A DNA stretch of 15,850 bases from JBBSTY01 sp038235385 (GCA_038235385.1 JBBSTY010000102.1:1-15850); one strand, 5' to 3'; counted from the stretch's first letter, positions 1-5,968 are shown. Numbers and translations are program-made. Notes: generated by a model from the sequence alone, not told the origin.

Positions 1-1
1 A

Positions 2-352
2 TCAGGAGCGGGTTCACTGCGGGTCGAGCGCACGTCGGGCAACCTCGTCCTCGAATCGGGCGCCGGATCGATCACCGGATCGTCGCTGCGATCGTCGACG
101 ATCAGCGCCGTGACCGGCGCGGGTTCGATCGATCTCGCGTTCGCGGCTGCACCGCGGTTCGTCGACGCCTCGAGCGGTGCCGGGTCGGTCGACGTGGTGG
201 TGCCCCGCGATGACACGCCCTACCGGTTCGACGGGTCCTCGAACCAGGACGGAAACGTCCGGATCGGAGTGGCCACCGATCCCGCCTCCGACCACGTCCT
301 GGTGCTCAGCAGCGGAGGCGGCAGCGTGTCGGTGCACCACCCGGAGGCGTGA
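2..352 (+). CDS. DUF4097-type beta-repeat protein, C-terminal part (5' end outside window)
   Basis: The reading frame is open from the left edge to a TGA at 350-352 and encodes about 116 residues. It shows the repeated motif G-A-G-S-[ILV] (GAGSL, GAGSI, GAGSI, GAGSV, then GGGSV), spaced by short hydrophobic beta-strand-like segments. This regular Gly/Ser turn plus strand pattern is typical of the DUF4097 'putative adhesin' beta-solenoid family. Such proteins often carry an N-terminal membrane segment or follow a PspC/DUF1700-type regulator, but that part lies outside the window. A GTG at 110 could be read as a start, but the repeat continues upstream of it in frame, so the gene is best treated as truncated by the window edge. 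It ends convergently, 31 bases from the next gene. Function is unknown; a cell-surface or membrane-stress role is only a family-level inference. Confidence 0.75.
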   Translation, partial: SGAGSLRVERTSGNLVLESGAGSITGSSLRSSTISAVTGAGSIDLAFAAAPRFVDASSGAGSVDVVVPRDDTPYRFDGSSNQDGNVRIGVATDPASDHVLVLSSGGGSVSVHHPEA

Positions 353-383
353 ACCGCTCGACGATCCGGCATCGGGCGCCCGG

Positions 384-1313
384 TCAGGACACCGGCGGAT
401 CCGTCGCCGGGCCGGGGGAGGGGTCGGCCGTCTCCTCGAGCCGGAGGAAGCGGTCGCGGGCGTCGGCGTAGGACTCAGGATCACCGAGGACCTCCTCGGC
501 GAGCCGACGGACCTCGAGCTCGGACACCGGCCGCAGGGGGAGCTTGGTGACCCGGCGGACGCCGAAGGCGGACATGCCCGCACCGATGCCGACGCCCACC
601 ACTGGGACGATCCCACGAGCGAAGCGGGTGGCGGTGCGGCGCACGACCTGCTCGCCGAGCCAGGTCGCGGCGTCCTGGGTGGCCCGGACGGTGGCTCGTC
701 GGCCTGCCGACTCGCCGTAGCCGCTCGCTTCGGCGAGGTCGATGACGATCGACGCCGGATCGGGGATGCGTTGGGCGTCGAGGTACTGGCGGGTGCGCGC
801 CGAGGCGGCCACGTAGGTCTCGAAGATCTCACCCACGACCGCAGAGACGATGGCCACCGTGGTGGCGGTCCCGAACGTGGCGAAGGTGGACACCTCCTGC
901 ACCGCCGCGGCCCCGCCACCTCCAGCGCTGGCGACCGCCACGTGCTTCCACGGTCGCGTGCCGGCGATGGGGTAGTGGACGCCCGCGACGATCACGACCC
1001 GCTCGGCCTGCAGGAGCCGATCGGCCACGCGGAGCAGCGCCCGCTCGACCGAGTCCCGCGAGAGCGCCTTGGTTCGGCGCAAGCCGGCGACCTCGTCGTA
1101 GATGTCGGCCACGATCCCGTCCCACAGGCTGGCCAGCTCCTCGCGCACCACGTCGGGGAGGGCCTCGGACCGCAAGCGCCGAGGCGCGGCCTTGGCGAAG
1201 CGGAGCCGGTCGGCGATCGCCGGCGGGAGCGACGCCAGCTCCACCGGACGATCGGGCACCGCCCGGCGCGGCTCGTCCGGGCGATCGGGCACCGGTGCGG
1301 GTTCGTCGGTCAT
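384..1313 (-). CDS. EcsC-like glycine-rich protein (309 aa), function unknown
   Basis: The start chosen is the ATG at 1313 (M-T-D-E-P-A-P), because the frame further upstream runs into the patatin-like gene. The N-terminal ~30 residues are Pro/Arg-rich. The centre holds a Gly/Ala stretch (A-S-A-G-G-G-G-A-A-A) followed by a hydrophobic segment. The C-terminal part contains the pattern I-V-P-V-V-G-V-G-I-G-A-G-M-S, then R-R-V. This resembles the C-terminal signature of EcsC-family proteins (PVVGA-x-x-GA-x-x-N), so an EcsC-like assignment is plausible but not secure. EcsC proteins are membrane-associated and poorly understood. The gene lies only 13 bases after the patatin-like gene and is very likely co-transcribed with it. 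No convincing ribosome binding site is visible, which fits translational coupling. The alternative is an unrelated Gly-rich membrane-associated hypothetical protein. Confidence 0.7.
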   Translation of the reverse strand: MTDEPAPVPDRPDEPRRAVPDRPVELASLPPAIADRLRFAKAAPRRLRSEALPDVVREELASLWDGIVADIYDEVAGLRRTKALSRDSVERALLRVADRLLQAERVVIVAGVHYPIAGTRPWKHVAVASAGGGGAAAVQEVSTFATFGTATTVAIVSAVVGEIFETYVAASARTRQYLDAQRIPDPASIVIDLAEASGYGESAGRRATVRATQDAATWLGEQVVRRTATRFARGIVPVVGVGIGAGMSAFGVRRVTKLPLRPVSELEVRRLAEEVLGDPESYADARDRFLRLEETADPSPGPATDPPVS

Positions 1314-1326
1314 CGTCGGGGCGCCG

Positions 1327-2193
1327 TCACGGGTGAGCCCCGTTCCAGATCTCGGTGAGGTCGTCGGCGACGGCGGCTCCCTGTCGGTGTCCGGCGTCGA
1401 ACGCAGGTGCCCGCATCGCCGGGTCGAGCGGGTTGGGCCCCATGGCCTCGACCGCATCGTCGTCGACTCGCAGGACGACCACGGCGGACCCGTCGGCCTC
1501 CAGCGCGCCGACCTCGGAACGGTCGAGCTGCGGGGTCATCGACGCCGCCATCGGCGACAGCACCAGCACCAGGTCGGCTCCCGCCGCCAGGTCGGCGTTG
1601 GTGGCCGAGCGCACGCCGCCGTCGATGTAGCGGCGGGTGCCGATGGGCACCGGCGGCCACACGCCGGGAACGGCGCAGCTGGCGGCCACCGCATCGACGA
1701 GCGTGACACCCGACGACGCCTCGAACACCGCCAGCTCCCCGGACTCGGCGTCGACGGCCGTGAGCACCAGGCGGGTCGCGGGCCAGGTGGCGCCCCGGAG
1801 GCGAGCTTCGATGATCTCGTGACGTTCTGCCACCGGGATCGTCGATGCGGCGATCGCCATGGCTCCCACCCGGGCACGCCGTTCGTCCGCGTTCCCGTCG
1901 TCGTCGGCCAGTTCGGTGAAGATCTCCGTGAGCAGTTCGATGTCGAGCTCCACCGGCCGTTCGACGCCCTGGTCGGCCGGTGCCCGCTGGTCGGCCCCGA
2001 GATCGGCGAGCGACCGTTCCGACGTGATCTGCGCACCGACCGTCGAACCGGCTGACGTCCCCACGATGAGCTCGGCATCGCGCAGCAACACGCCCTGTTC
2101 GGCGAGCGCGACGACCACGCCGAGCTCCCACGCGATCCCCGTGACCCCGCCACCTCCCAGCACCAGCGCCCGTCCACCGGCCATCGGATCCAT
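1327..2193 (-). CDS. Patatin-like phospholipase / serine esterase (288 aa)
   Basis: All hallmarks of the bacterial patatin family (RssA-like) are present. There is an oxyanion-hole glycine loop G-G-G-G-V-T-G at residues 13-19, a nucleophile elbow G-T-S-A-G-S at 45-50 with catalytic Ser47, and the catalytic Asp191 in D-G-G (R-Y-I-D-G-G). After the DGG comes the usual S-A-T-N-A-D-L segment and a V-L-V-L-S-P strand. The protein should be a cytoplasmic or membrane-peripheral acyl hydrolase acting on lipids by a Ser-Asp dyad. The substrate cannot be read from sequence. The ATG at 2193 is preferred over the ATG at 2184 because a -10-like TAGGCT ends exactly six bases before it, suggesting a leaderless transcript; there is no Shine-Dalgarno sequence. 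It heads a two-gene unit with the EcsC-like gene. Confidence 0.93.
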   Translation of the reverse strand: MDPMAGGRALVLGGGGVTGIAWELGVVVALAEQGVLLRDAELIVGTSAGSTVGAQITSERSLADLGADQRAPADQGVERPVELDIELLTEIFTELADDDGNADERRARVGAMAIAASTIPVAERHEIIEARLRGATWPATRLVLTAVDAESGELAVFEASSGVTLVDAVAASCAVPGVWPPVPIGTRRYIDGGVRSATNADLAAGADLVLVLSPMAASMTPQLDRSEVGALEADGSAVVVLRVDDDAVEAMGPNPLDPAMRAPAFDAGHRQGAAVADDLTEIWNGAHP

Positions 2194-2199
2194 CCCCGC

Positions 2200-2205
2200 A
2201 GCCTA
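2200..2205 (-). promoter_or_regulatory. -10 element (TAGGCT) of a probable leaderless promoter for the patatin-like gene
   Basis: On the minus strand TAGGCT is followed by GCGGGG and then the ATG at 2193. Transcription starting about seven bases after the -10 would begin at the A of the ATG. This TAnnnT-six bases-ATG layout is the standard actinobacterial leaderless arrangement. No clear -35 is seen (AGAGAC at the 17-base spacing). Confidence 0.45.
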
Positions 2206-2254
2206 CCGGGGGTCCAGGTGGGGTCTCTGCGGTCCACGCACGAGGTCACGGTCA

Positions 2255-2282
2255 ACCGCCGATAATCCTCGTTATGTCAACC
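2255..2282. other. dif site (XerC/XerD recombination site, chromosome dimer resolution)
   Basis: A 28-base element of the 11-6-11 architecture: left arm ACCGCCGATAA (2255-2265), central spacer TCCTCG (2266-2271), right arm TTATGTCAACC (2272-2282). The right arm matches the conserved XerD-binding arm (TTATGT[TC]AA in E. coli and most bacteria). The left arm ends in the XerC-arm GATAA, with the CCGATAAT form I recall from actinobacterial dif sites. The inner halves GATAA/TTAT are inverted, as in other dif sites. It lies in a gene-free interval between tmk and the patatin-like gene. XerC and XerD act here with the FtsK translocase at the septum to resolve chromosome dimers, so the terminus of replication should be at this position. 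TTGACA on the minus strand within the right arm could be taken for a -35, but no -10 fits it. Confidence 0.85.
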
Positions 2283-2498
2283 TGCCCGAGGGCGCCGGCG
2301 GGCTGGGGCCACACGTCGTGTCACCGTGCCCAGGGGCGCCGGGACCGCTGTTCGGCGAACCGCCGGGCCGGGGTGAACCGCCGCCTCGCACCCGAACGTT
2401 CCCCACCGTCCACCGGCACGCCGCTCGAACCCCGAGGTTTCATCCCGTCCACGCCGATCCGACGTGGATCGTCGGGTGCCACGACCCCGGCCCCATTC
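2283..2498. other. Gene-free interval beside the dif site
   Basis: No credible gene is seen in this stretch. Short frames on both strands here are Arg/Pro-rich with no motif and overlap the dif site. It holds two small inverted repeats: ACACG-T-CGTGT at 2311-2321 and CGATCC-GACGT-GGATCG at 2455-2471. Neither is followed by a T-run, so neither is a clear terminator. Confidence 0.6.
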
Positions 2499-2510
2499 CG
2501 TCACGTGACG
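2499..2510. repeat. 12-base perfect palindrome CGTCACGTGACG, copy 1
   Basis: A perfect 12-base palindrome lies 12 bases beyond the tmk stop codon. The identical 12-mer recurs at 4302-4313 inside the 5' part of a zinc-ribbon gene of the same transcription direction. It may be a transcription-factor site with a CACGTG core, or a short stem contributing to tmk transcript termination. There is no T-run. Confidence 0.5.
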
Positions 2511-2522
2511 TAAGTGCCCACC

Positions 2523-3152
2523 TCATGGCGTGGCGTCGACCAACGAGGCGATCGCGTTCCACAGCACCTGTTCGACCTGGTCCTCGGTGCCGCTGGCGTC
2601 GACGACGGGCAGTCCGTCACGGGCAGCCTCGGCCAGGTAGCCGTCGACCACCCGGCGGTGGAACGCCGCATCGAGCCGTTCGAAGCGATCGGTGGTGCCC
2701 CGTGCGGTACGGCGGGAGGAGGCGGTCGCTTCATCGGCGTGCAGGACGACCTCGAGGTCGGGCTCGCACAGCTGGGTGCAGGCATCGCAGACCGCGCGGG
2801 TCCACGCCAGGTCGACCCCGTGCCCGTGGCCCTGGTAGGCGATCGTCGAGAGTCGGCTGCGATCGCTCACCACCCATCGGCCGGCCTCGAGCGCCGGCAG
2901 GATCCGAGCGAGGAGCACCTGGGCCCGGAGCGCGTTGAACACGAGCACCTCGGTCTGCGGGGCTCGGTCGAGATCACCCAGCAGCAGCGCCCGGCCGGCC
3001 TCGGCGAAGGGATCGCCACCGGGCTCGCGCACGACCAGCGCGTCGATCCCCGCCGCGTCGAGCCGTCGGGCGAGGCGCGCCGCCTGGGTGGTCTTGCCCA
3101 CCCCCTCTCCCCCCTCGAGCACGACGTACCGCCCGCGCTCGGTCCGTGTCAT
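2523..3152 (-). CDS. tmk: Thymidylate kinase (dTMP kinase, 209 aa)
   Basis: Phosphorylates dTMP to dTDP with ATP in the cytoplasm, an essential step toward dTTP. The P-loop G-G-E-G-V-G-K-T-T is at residues 14-22. The R-E-P-G-G motif is at 42-46. The D-R pair at 97-98 is followed by S-x-x-S-x-x-A-Y-Q-G, the usual DR-Y-x-x-S-x-x-A-Y-Q-G signature with Ser in place of Tyr. An Arg-rich LID segment (R-R-T-A-R-G-T-T-D-R-F-E) follows. The length of 209 aa is normal. The ATG at 3152 is chosen because AGGGGAG sits six bases before it and the P-loop begins shortly after; an in-frame upstream extension to 3272 has no family similarity. It is the last minus-strand gene before the dif region, separated from the upstream gene by 150 bases, so it may have its own promoter. 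The TTGACG near 3235 lacks a convincing -10. Confidence 0.95.
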   Translation of the reverse strand: MTRTERGRYVVLEGGEGVGKTTQAARLARRLDAAGIDALVVREPGGDPFAEAGRALLLGDLDRAPQTEVLVFNALRAQVLLARILPALEAGRWVVSDRSRLSTIAYQGHGHGVDLAWTRAVCDACTQLCEPDLEVVLHADEATASSRRTARGTTDRFERLDAAFHRRVVDGYLAEAARDGLPVVDASGTEDQVEQVLWNAIASLVDATP

Positions 3153-3244
3153 CGCACGCTCCCCTGGTGCGGTCGCCCGATCAGCAGCGGTGTCGGGAGG
3201 TCCATGTGCAAGAGTCAGCCTCACCCGACACGTTGCCGTCAAGC

Positions 3245-3259
3245 CCGGCTCGGAGCCGG
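3245..3259 (-). terminator. GC-rich stem-loop between zinc-ribbon gene and tmk
   Basis: CCGGCT-CGG-AGCCGG forms a six-base-pair stem with a three-base loop, about 44 bases after the stop of the 195-aa zinc-ribbon gene. There is no T-run, so termination is only possible, not shown. Confidence 0.3.
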
Positions 3260-3302
3260 CGGATCTTGGCATCGGACCGAGAGGTTCGACGGCGCCCGAC
3301 GG

Positions 3303-3890
3303 TCAGTTCGGGAGGTACCCGAGGTGCGACTCGTTCGGCAGGGTCCCACGGACCCCGATGAATCGCTCGCGGGTCGTCCGGGCGGCGTTCGCCGGCTCGA
3401 GATCGGCCACCAGGGCCCCGGCGCCGATGATCGTCGATCCGGACTGGGGGCGACATGCCTGAGCGAACAGCGCCATGGCCTGGGTGCTCAGCGTCCACTC
3501 GGTTCCGCAGGACCAGCATCGGTTGTGCTGGCGGCCCTGCGCTACCGCTTCGACGAGCCCGAAGTCCCCGCACCCGGATCCAGGGCAGCGCATGGGCGCA
3601 CCGAAGATGATCTTGGTGGCGTGTCGGGCGCTCGCCTCGATCCATCCGAGCTCGCGACTCAACAGCGCGGCGTGCTCCTGCTCCATCGCCAGTCGCTTCT
3701 TCTTGCGCATCGCCTCGTCCGCCTCGTACCACGGCCCTCGACCTCGTGTCTCGGGCACCCCGCCGGGTAGGTCGATGGTAGTCCCAGCGGACGATGTTGT
3801 GTCACCAGGACGGCAGGTCATCGCCCAGAAGGGGTCGACCGGCCCAGGGACCATGTGCCCGATGCCACACAACGTGGGGTTCGCCGCCAC
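3303..3890 (-). CDS. Zinc-ribbon hypothetical protein (up to 195 aa)
   Basis: I do not recognise a named family. The frame opens with GTG at 3890, 15 bases after the preceding gene's stop; GGAG lies nine bases before this start. The C-terminal half contains a four-cysteine metal site: C102-P-G-S-G-C107 and C125-W-S-C128, fitting a zinc ribbon. Before it is a charged helix (M61-R-K-K-K-R-L-A-M-E-Q-E). The N-terminal 60 codons use noticeably more A/T-ending codons (ttg, tgt, cct, aca, act, cta, cga) than the rest, so the real start may be ATG61 at 3710, preceded by GAGG. If the long form is real, C8, H12 and C26 could form another metal site. It is the third gene of the unit behind the cobalamin riboswitch. 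The role could be nucleic-acid binding, but that is inference. Confidence 0.65.
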   Translation of the reverse strand: MAANPTLCGIGHMVPGPVDPFWAMTCRPGDTTSSAGTTIDLPGGVPETRGRGPWYEADEAMRKKKRLAMEQEHAALLSRELGWIEASARHATKIIFGAPMRCPGSGCGDFGLVEAVAQGRQHNRCWSCGTEWTLSTQAMALFAQACRPQSGSTIIGAGALVADLEPANAARTTRERFIGVRGTLPNESHLGYLPN

Positions 3891-3905
3891 GATCCGTCGC
3901 TCCGG

Positions 3906-4391
3906 TCAGGGCGCCGCTCCCGCGCCGCGCGGTTCGATCCACAGCCGGCCGACGGGACGAGCGTTCTCGAGGAGCCACGCGAGCGCCTCGGCGACCTCGT
4001 CGGGTTCGGCAGAGACGGCCAGATCGCGGTCGACGTCCTCGATCGCCGCCTGGAGGCAGTACAGCGCGCTCTGCACCTCGTCGAGGGCCCGACGGGACAC
4101 GATCAGGTCATCGTCGCCCAGTCCGTGGCTCGCCGCGAGCTTGCGGGCCATGTGCGCCTGTTGGCGACAGCCCTGGCGGCAGTACAGCCGAGGCCGTCCC
4201 CGGGCCTGTTCCACGACGAACCCCCGCCCGCACCACCGGCACCGCTCGTGGCGCGCTCCCTCACCCGCGGCGGGCGCGTGATCGGGCTGCTCAGCACCTT
4301 TCGTCACGTGACGATGATGCCCGAACGCGCCGATCGACGCGGTGATGGTCCGTGGGACCACCACCGCGCCGACGGGCACGCGACGCGACAT
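3906..4391 (-). CDS. Small zinc-finger protein with CxxC...CxxxC motif (161 aa)
   Basis: Residues 51-75 carry C51-R-W-C54 and, 16 residues later, C71-R-Q-G-C75, followed by R-Q-Q-A-H-M-A-R-K. This CxxC...CxxxC-R-Q-x-A pattern recurs in small actinobacterial hypothetical proteins and suggests a treble-clef or zinc-ribbon fold binding nucleic acid. The C-terminal half is acidic and helical (V-S-R-R-A-L-D-E-V-Q-S-A-L, then E-P-D-E-V-A-E-A-L-A-W-L-L) and could dimerise. The ATG at 4391 is taken as start, 24 bases after the preceding gene; no Shine-Dalgarno is visible. A GTG at 4307, lying inside the palindrome at 4302-4313, is an alternative start that would remove a low-complexity N-terminus. 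Position suggests co-transcription with the secreted protein upstream and the 195-aa zinc-ribbon gene downstream. Confidence 0.75.
   Translation of the reverse strand: MSRRVPVGAVVVPRTITASIGAFGHHRHVTKGAEQPDHAPAAGEGARHERCRWCGRGFVVEQARGRPRLYCRQGCRQQAHMARKLAASHGLGDDDLIVSRRALDEVQSALYCLQAAIEDVDRDLAVSAEPDEVAEALAWLLENARPVGRLWIEPRGAGAAP
4302..4313. repeat. 12-base perfect palindrome CGTCACGTGACG, copy 2
   Basis: Identical to the palindrome at 2499-2510. It falls within the annotated 5' end of the small zinc-finger gene, overlapping an alternative GTG start. If translation begins later than annotated, this would be a leader-located operator. Confidence 0.5.
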
Positions 4392-4415
4392 CGCGTCGCG
4401 GGGGCGGGGCCGTGC

Positions 4416-5684
4416 TCAGCCGGCGAGTTGGGGCTGCGCCGTCACGGGTTGGGCCGCGGCGGGGCGGGTCACCGCTGGTCGAACCGGGTTCGACGTCGCG
4501 GTCGTCGTGGGAGTGGCCGGCGCCGTGGTGGTGGTGGACGACGGCGGCGGAACCTCGCACGGAACCGGGGCCGAGGAGAACGTGACCGGCCCCAGGGGGA
4601 AGGCGCGTCCGGATGCACCCCACACGGCTTGGCCCGTGGCGCCCGGGTCGGGCAGCCCGGCGCTGAACGGCGAGGCGAAGCCACCACGATCGGCCTCAGC
4701 CGCGTCGCAGCCCACCTGCCAGCTCAACAGCGAGGTCACCGGGTCGGGCGAGGACTGCGCCCACCGACCGGTGGTCGGGTCCTCCCCCGCGGCCACGATC
4801 GCCTGGATCACCAGGGCCGTCGAGTTGGGATCGACCGAACCGCCCGAGACGTACGGGAACCCACCGTCAGCGCCCTGGTTCGTGGCCAGGAAGTCGAGTG
4901 CGGCGTCGGTCCCTGCGAACGGCGCGATCGACTCGAGCGCCTGGAGCGCCAGGGCGGTCGCGTTGGTGTCGGGTCCGGTGTAGTTGTCGGCATCGGGTGC
5001 ATCGCACGGCTGGGCCAGGTCCGAGCGGTAGGCCTGCCAGCCGCCGTCGGCCGCGGGGTTCGCAGCGTCGCACTGCTGATCGGCGAGCCACGCGACGGCA
5101 CTCGCCGGCGTCGCGACGTTCGCGGCGGAGAGGCCGGTGATGGCCAGGGATTGCCGGAACACGCCGTCGTAGGTGGGATCGCCGTCGCCGAAGAGCCCGG
5201 GCTCGCGTGCACCCAGCGTGTCGAGCAACTCGGCCGGCAGGTCGATGCCGCCGAAGTCCGTGGGATCGACCTGGGCGGCGTCGGCGAGCAGCAACAGGTA
5301 GCCGATGCGCCCCGGATCACCGCCGACGATGATGCTCGCCGCGTTGGCCTCGATCCAGGTCATCGCCTGGTCGAAGGTCGGACCCTCGACGCCTGCGGCG
5401 GCGAGGGCGAGGGTGTCCTGGAGCGTTCGGCCGACGTTCGGGTCGTTCGACGCGTTCGGGATGAACCCGGCCGGGTCGAACTCGGCGGCGAGCCAGCGAG
5501 CCCCGTAGGCCGCAGCGGTCGTGGGATCGTTCGTCGGCGGGGCGGCCTGCACCGCACCGACGCCGACGACGCCGATCACCAGGGTCAGAGCGAGCGCAGC
5601 GAGCGCGGTGCTCCTCACCGGTCCGCCCGATCGTCGTGCTCGGATCGACGAGGTCGGTCGTGGGTGTCCTGCTGGTGGTCTCAT
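4416..5684 (-). CDS. Secreted prenyltransferase/terpenoid-cyclase-fold protein, cobalamin-riboswitch controlled (422 aa)
   Basis: A long basic N-terminus (about 24 residues) precedes a hydrophobic signal segment ending A-V-Q-A around residue 47, so export is likely. The body shows repeated alpha/alpha-barrel motifs of the prenyltransferase/squalene-cyclase superfamily: D-G-G-W, D-G-G-F and R-G-G-F turns, T-N-A-T-A-L-A-L-Q-A-L and D-P-N-S-T-A-L-V-I-Q-A-I. The C-terminal ~45 residues are Pro/Thr/Ser-rich, like a wall-spanning stalk, without a membrane anchor or sortase motif. ATG 5684 has a strong AGAAAGGA ribosome site eight bases upstream, while the frame upstream of it overlaps the riboswitch. 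This fold is also the first domain of animal intrinsic factor and transcobalamin. With a B12 riboswitch upstream, a role as an extracellular corrinoid-binding protein is an attractive inference. A Cys-containing barrel with another ligand remains possible. No DUF4430 beta domain is present. Confidence 0.88.
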   Translation of the reverse strand: MRPPAGHPRPTSSIRARRSGGPVRSTALAALALTLVIGVVGVGAVQAAPPTNDPTTAAAYGARWLAAEFDPAGFIPNASNDPNVGRTLQDTLALAAAGVEGPTFDQAMTWIEANAASIIVGGDPGRIGYLLLLADAAQVDPTDFGGIDLPAELLDTLGAREPGLFGDGDPTYDGVFRQSLAITGLSAANVATPASAVAWLADQQCDAANPAADGGWQAYRSDLAQPCDAPDADNYTGPDTNATALALQALESIAPFAGTDAALDFLATNQGADGGFPYVSGGSVDPNSTALVIQAIVAAGEDPTTGRWAQSSPDPVTSLLSWQVGCDAAEADRGGFASPFSAGLPDPGATGQAVWGASGRAFPLGPVTFSSAPVPCEVPPPSSTTTTAPATPTTTATSNPVRPAVTRPAAAQPVTAQPQLAG

Positions 5685-5724
5685 GACTCGGTTCCTTTCT
5701 CGCGTTGCGCCAAGGAACCGACTC
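5685..5724 (-). promoter_or_regulatory. Hairpin sequestering the ribosome binding site (riboswitch expression platform)
   Basis: On the minus strand the arm at 5724-5712 (GAGTCGGTTCCTT) pairs with the arm at 5697-5685 (AAGGAACCGAGTC): 13 positions with one mismatch, ten of them uninterrupted. The second arm contains the Shine-Dalgarno core AAGGA and abuts the ATG at 5684. Folding would hide the ribosome site. Located downstream of a cobalamin aptamer, this is what a translation-inhibiting expression platform looks like. Confidence 0.75.
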
Positions 5725-5727
5725 GAG

Positions 5728-5742
5728 GGTCGCGGCGCGACC
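5728..5742 (-). promoter_or_regulatory. Short stem between aptamer and ribosome-site hairpin
   Basis: GGTCGCG-C-CGCGACC (minus strand) is a perfect seven-base inverted repeat around one base. It sits just before the sequestering hairpin and may be part of the switching structure or a spacer stem. Confidence 0.4.
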
Positions 5743-5796
5743 GACCAGTTGGATTTCTCGGGCTCCGCCCCGCATCCTCGACGGGTCGTGAAGAGC

Positions 5797-5942
5797 CGTG
5801 CCCATCCACCAGCGTTCCGACTCGCCGGTTCGGCGCCGCTCGAGAGCAGCACCTCACCGACCTACGGCTGCGGGACAGCGCCGGACTTCGACCGGCTTCC
5901 CTGCTGGACGGGCAGTACTCGTGGGTTGTTGTGGGTGGCATC
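5797..5942 (-). promoter_or_regulatory. Cobalamin (B12) riboswitch aptamer
   Basis: Read on the minus strand, the conserved core is unmistakable: GGGAAGCCGG (5901-5892), then GAAGTCCGGCGCTG (5889-5876), then TCCCGCAGCCGTA (5875-5863). This matches the family consensus GGGAA..GGTG.AA.TCC..CGCTG.CCCGCA.CTGTA. Further along, GAGTCGGAACGCTGGTG (5823-5807) corresponds to the conserved GUCaGgA..CcUG segment near the 3' end. A closing stem can be drawn between CCAC near 5930-5937 and GTGG near 5806-5810, extended by TGCC/GGCA, so the ends given are approximate. It binds adenosyl- or other cobalamins in the nascent RNA and should lower expression of the downstream secreted protein when B12 is plentiful. 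The transcript continues into the ribosome-site hairpin. Confidence 0.88.
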
Positions 5943-5968
5943 TCAGCATGACGGCACACCAGCGTCAA
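5940..5968 (-). promoter_or_regulatory. Possible promoter of the cobalamin-riboswitch transcript
   Basis: TTGACG (5968-5963) and TGAGAT (5945-5940) are separated by 17 bases on the minus strand just upstream of the aptamer. The -10 is poor (three of six matches), and transcription would begin slightly inside the drawn closing stem, so the true promoter may be elsewhere in the 5943-6131 interval. Confidence 0.25.

Noticed and set aside
110..352. An 80-aa complete gene starting at GTG 110
   Set aside because: The same Gly-Ala-Gly-Ser repeat continues upstream in frame to the window edge, so it is the tail of a longer gene.
2263..2280. TTGACA on the minus strand (2280-2275) as a -35 promoter box
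   Set aside because: No TAnnnT lies at 16-19 bases; the hexamer is explained by the XerD arm of dif.
2274..2513. A 79-codon plus-strand frame starting inside the dif site
   Set aside because: Its start codon is part of the XerD arm (TTATGT). There is no ribosome site, and composition is Arg/Pro-rich.
4416..4440. A frameshift removing a membrane anchor from the end of the secreted barrel protein
   Set aside because: Neither alternative frame beyond the stop encodes a hydrophobic segment or a sortase motif, so the Pro/Thr-rich tail seems to be the natural end.
3855..5951. A 698-codon plus-strand frame over the B12-regulated unit
   Set aside because: It runs antisense to a secreted protein with signal peptide and ribosome site and to the cobalamin aptamer. 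Its composition is Arg/Gly-rich shadow.
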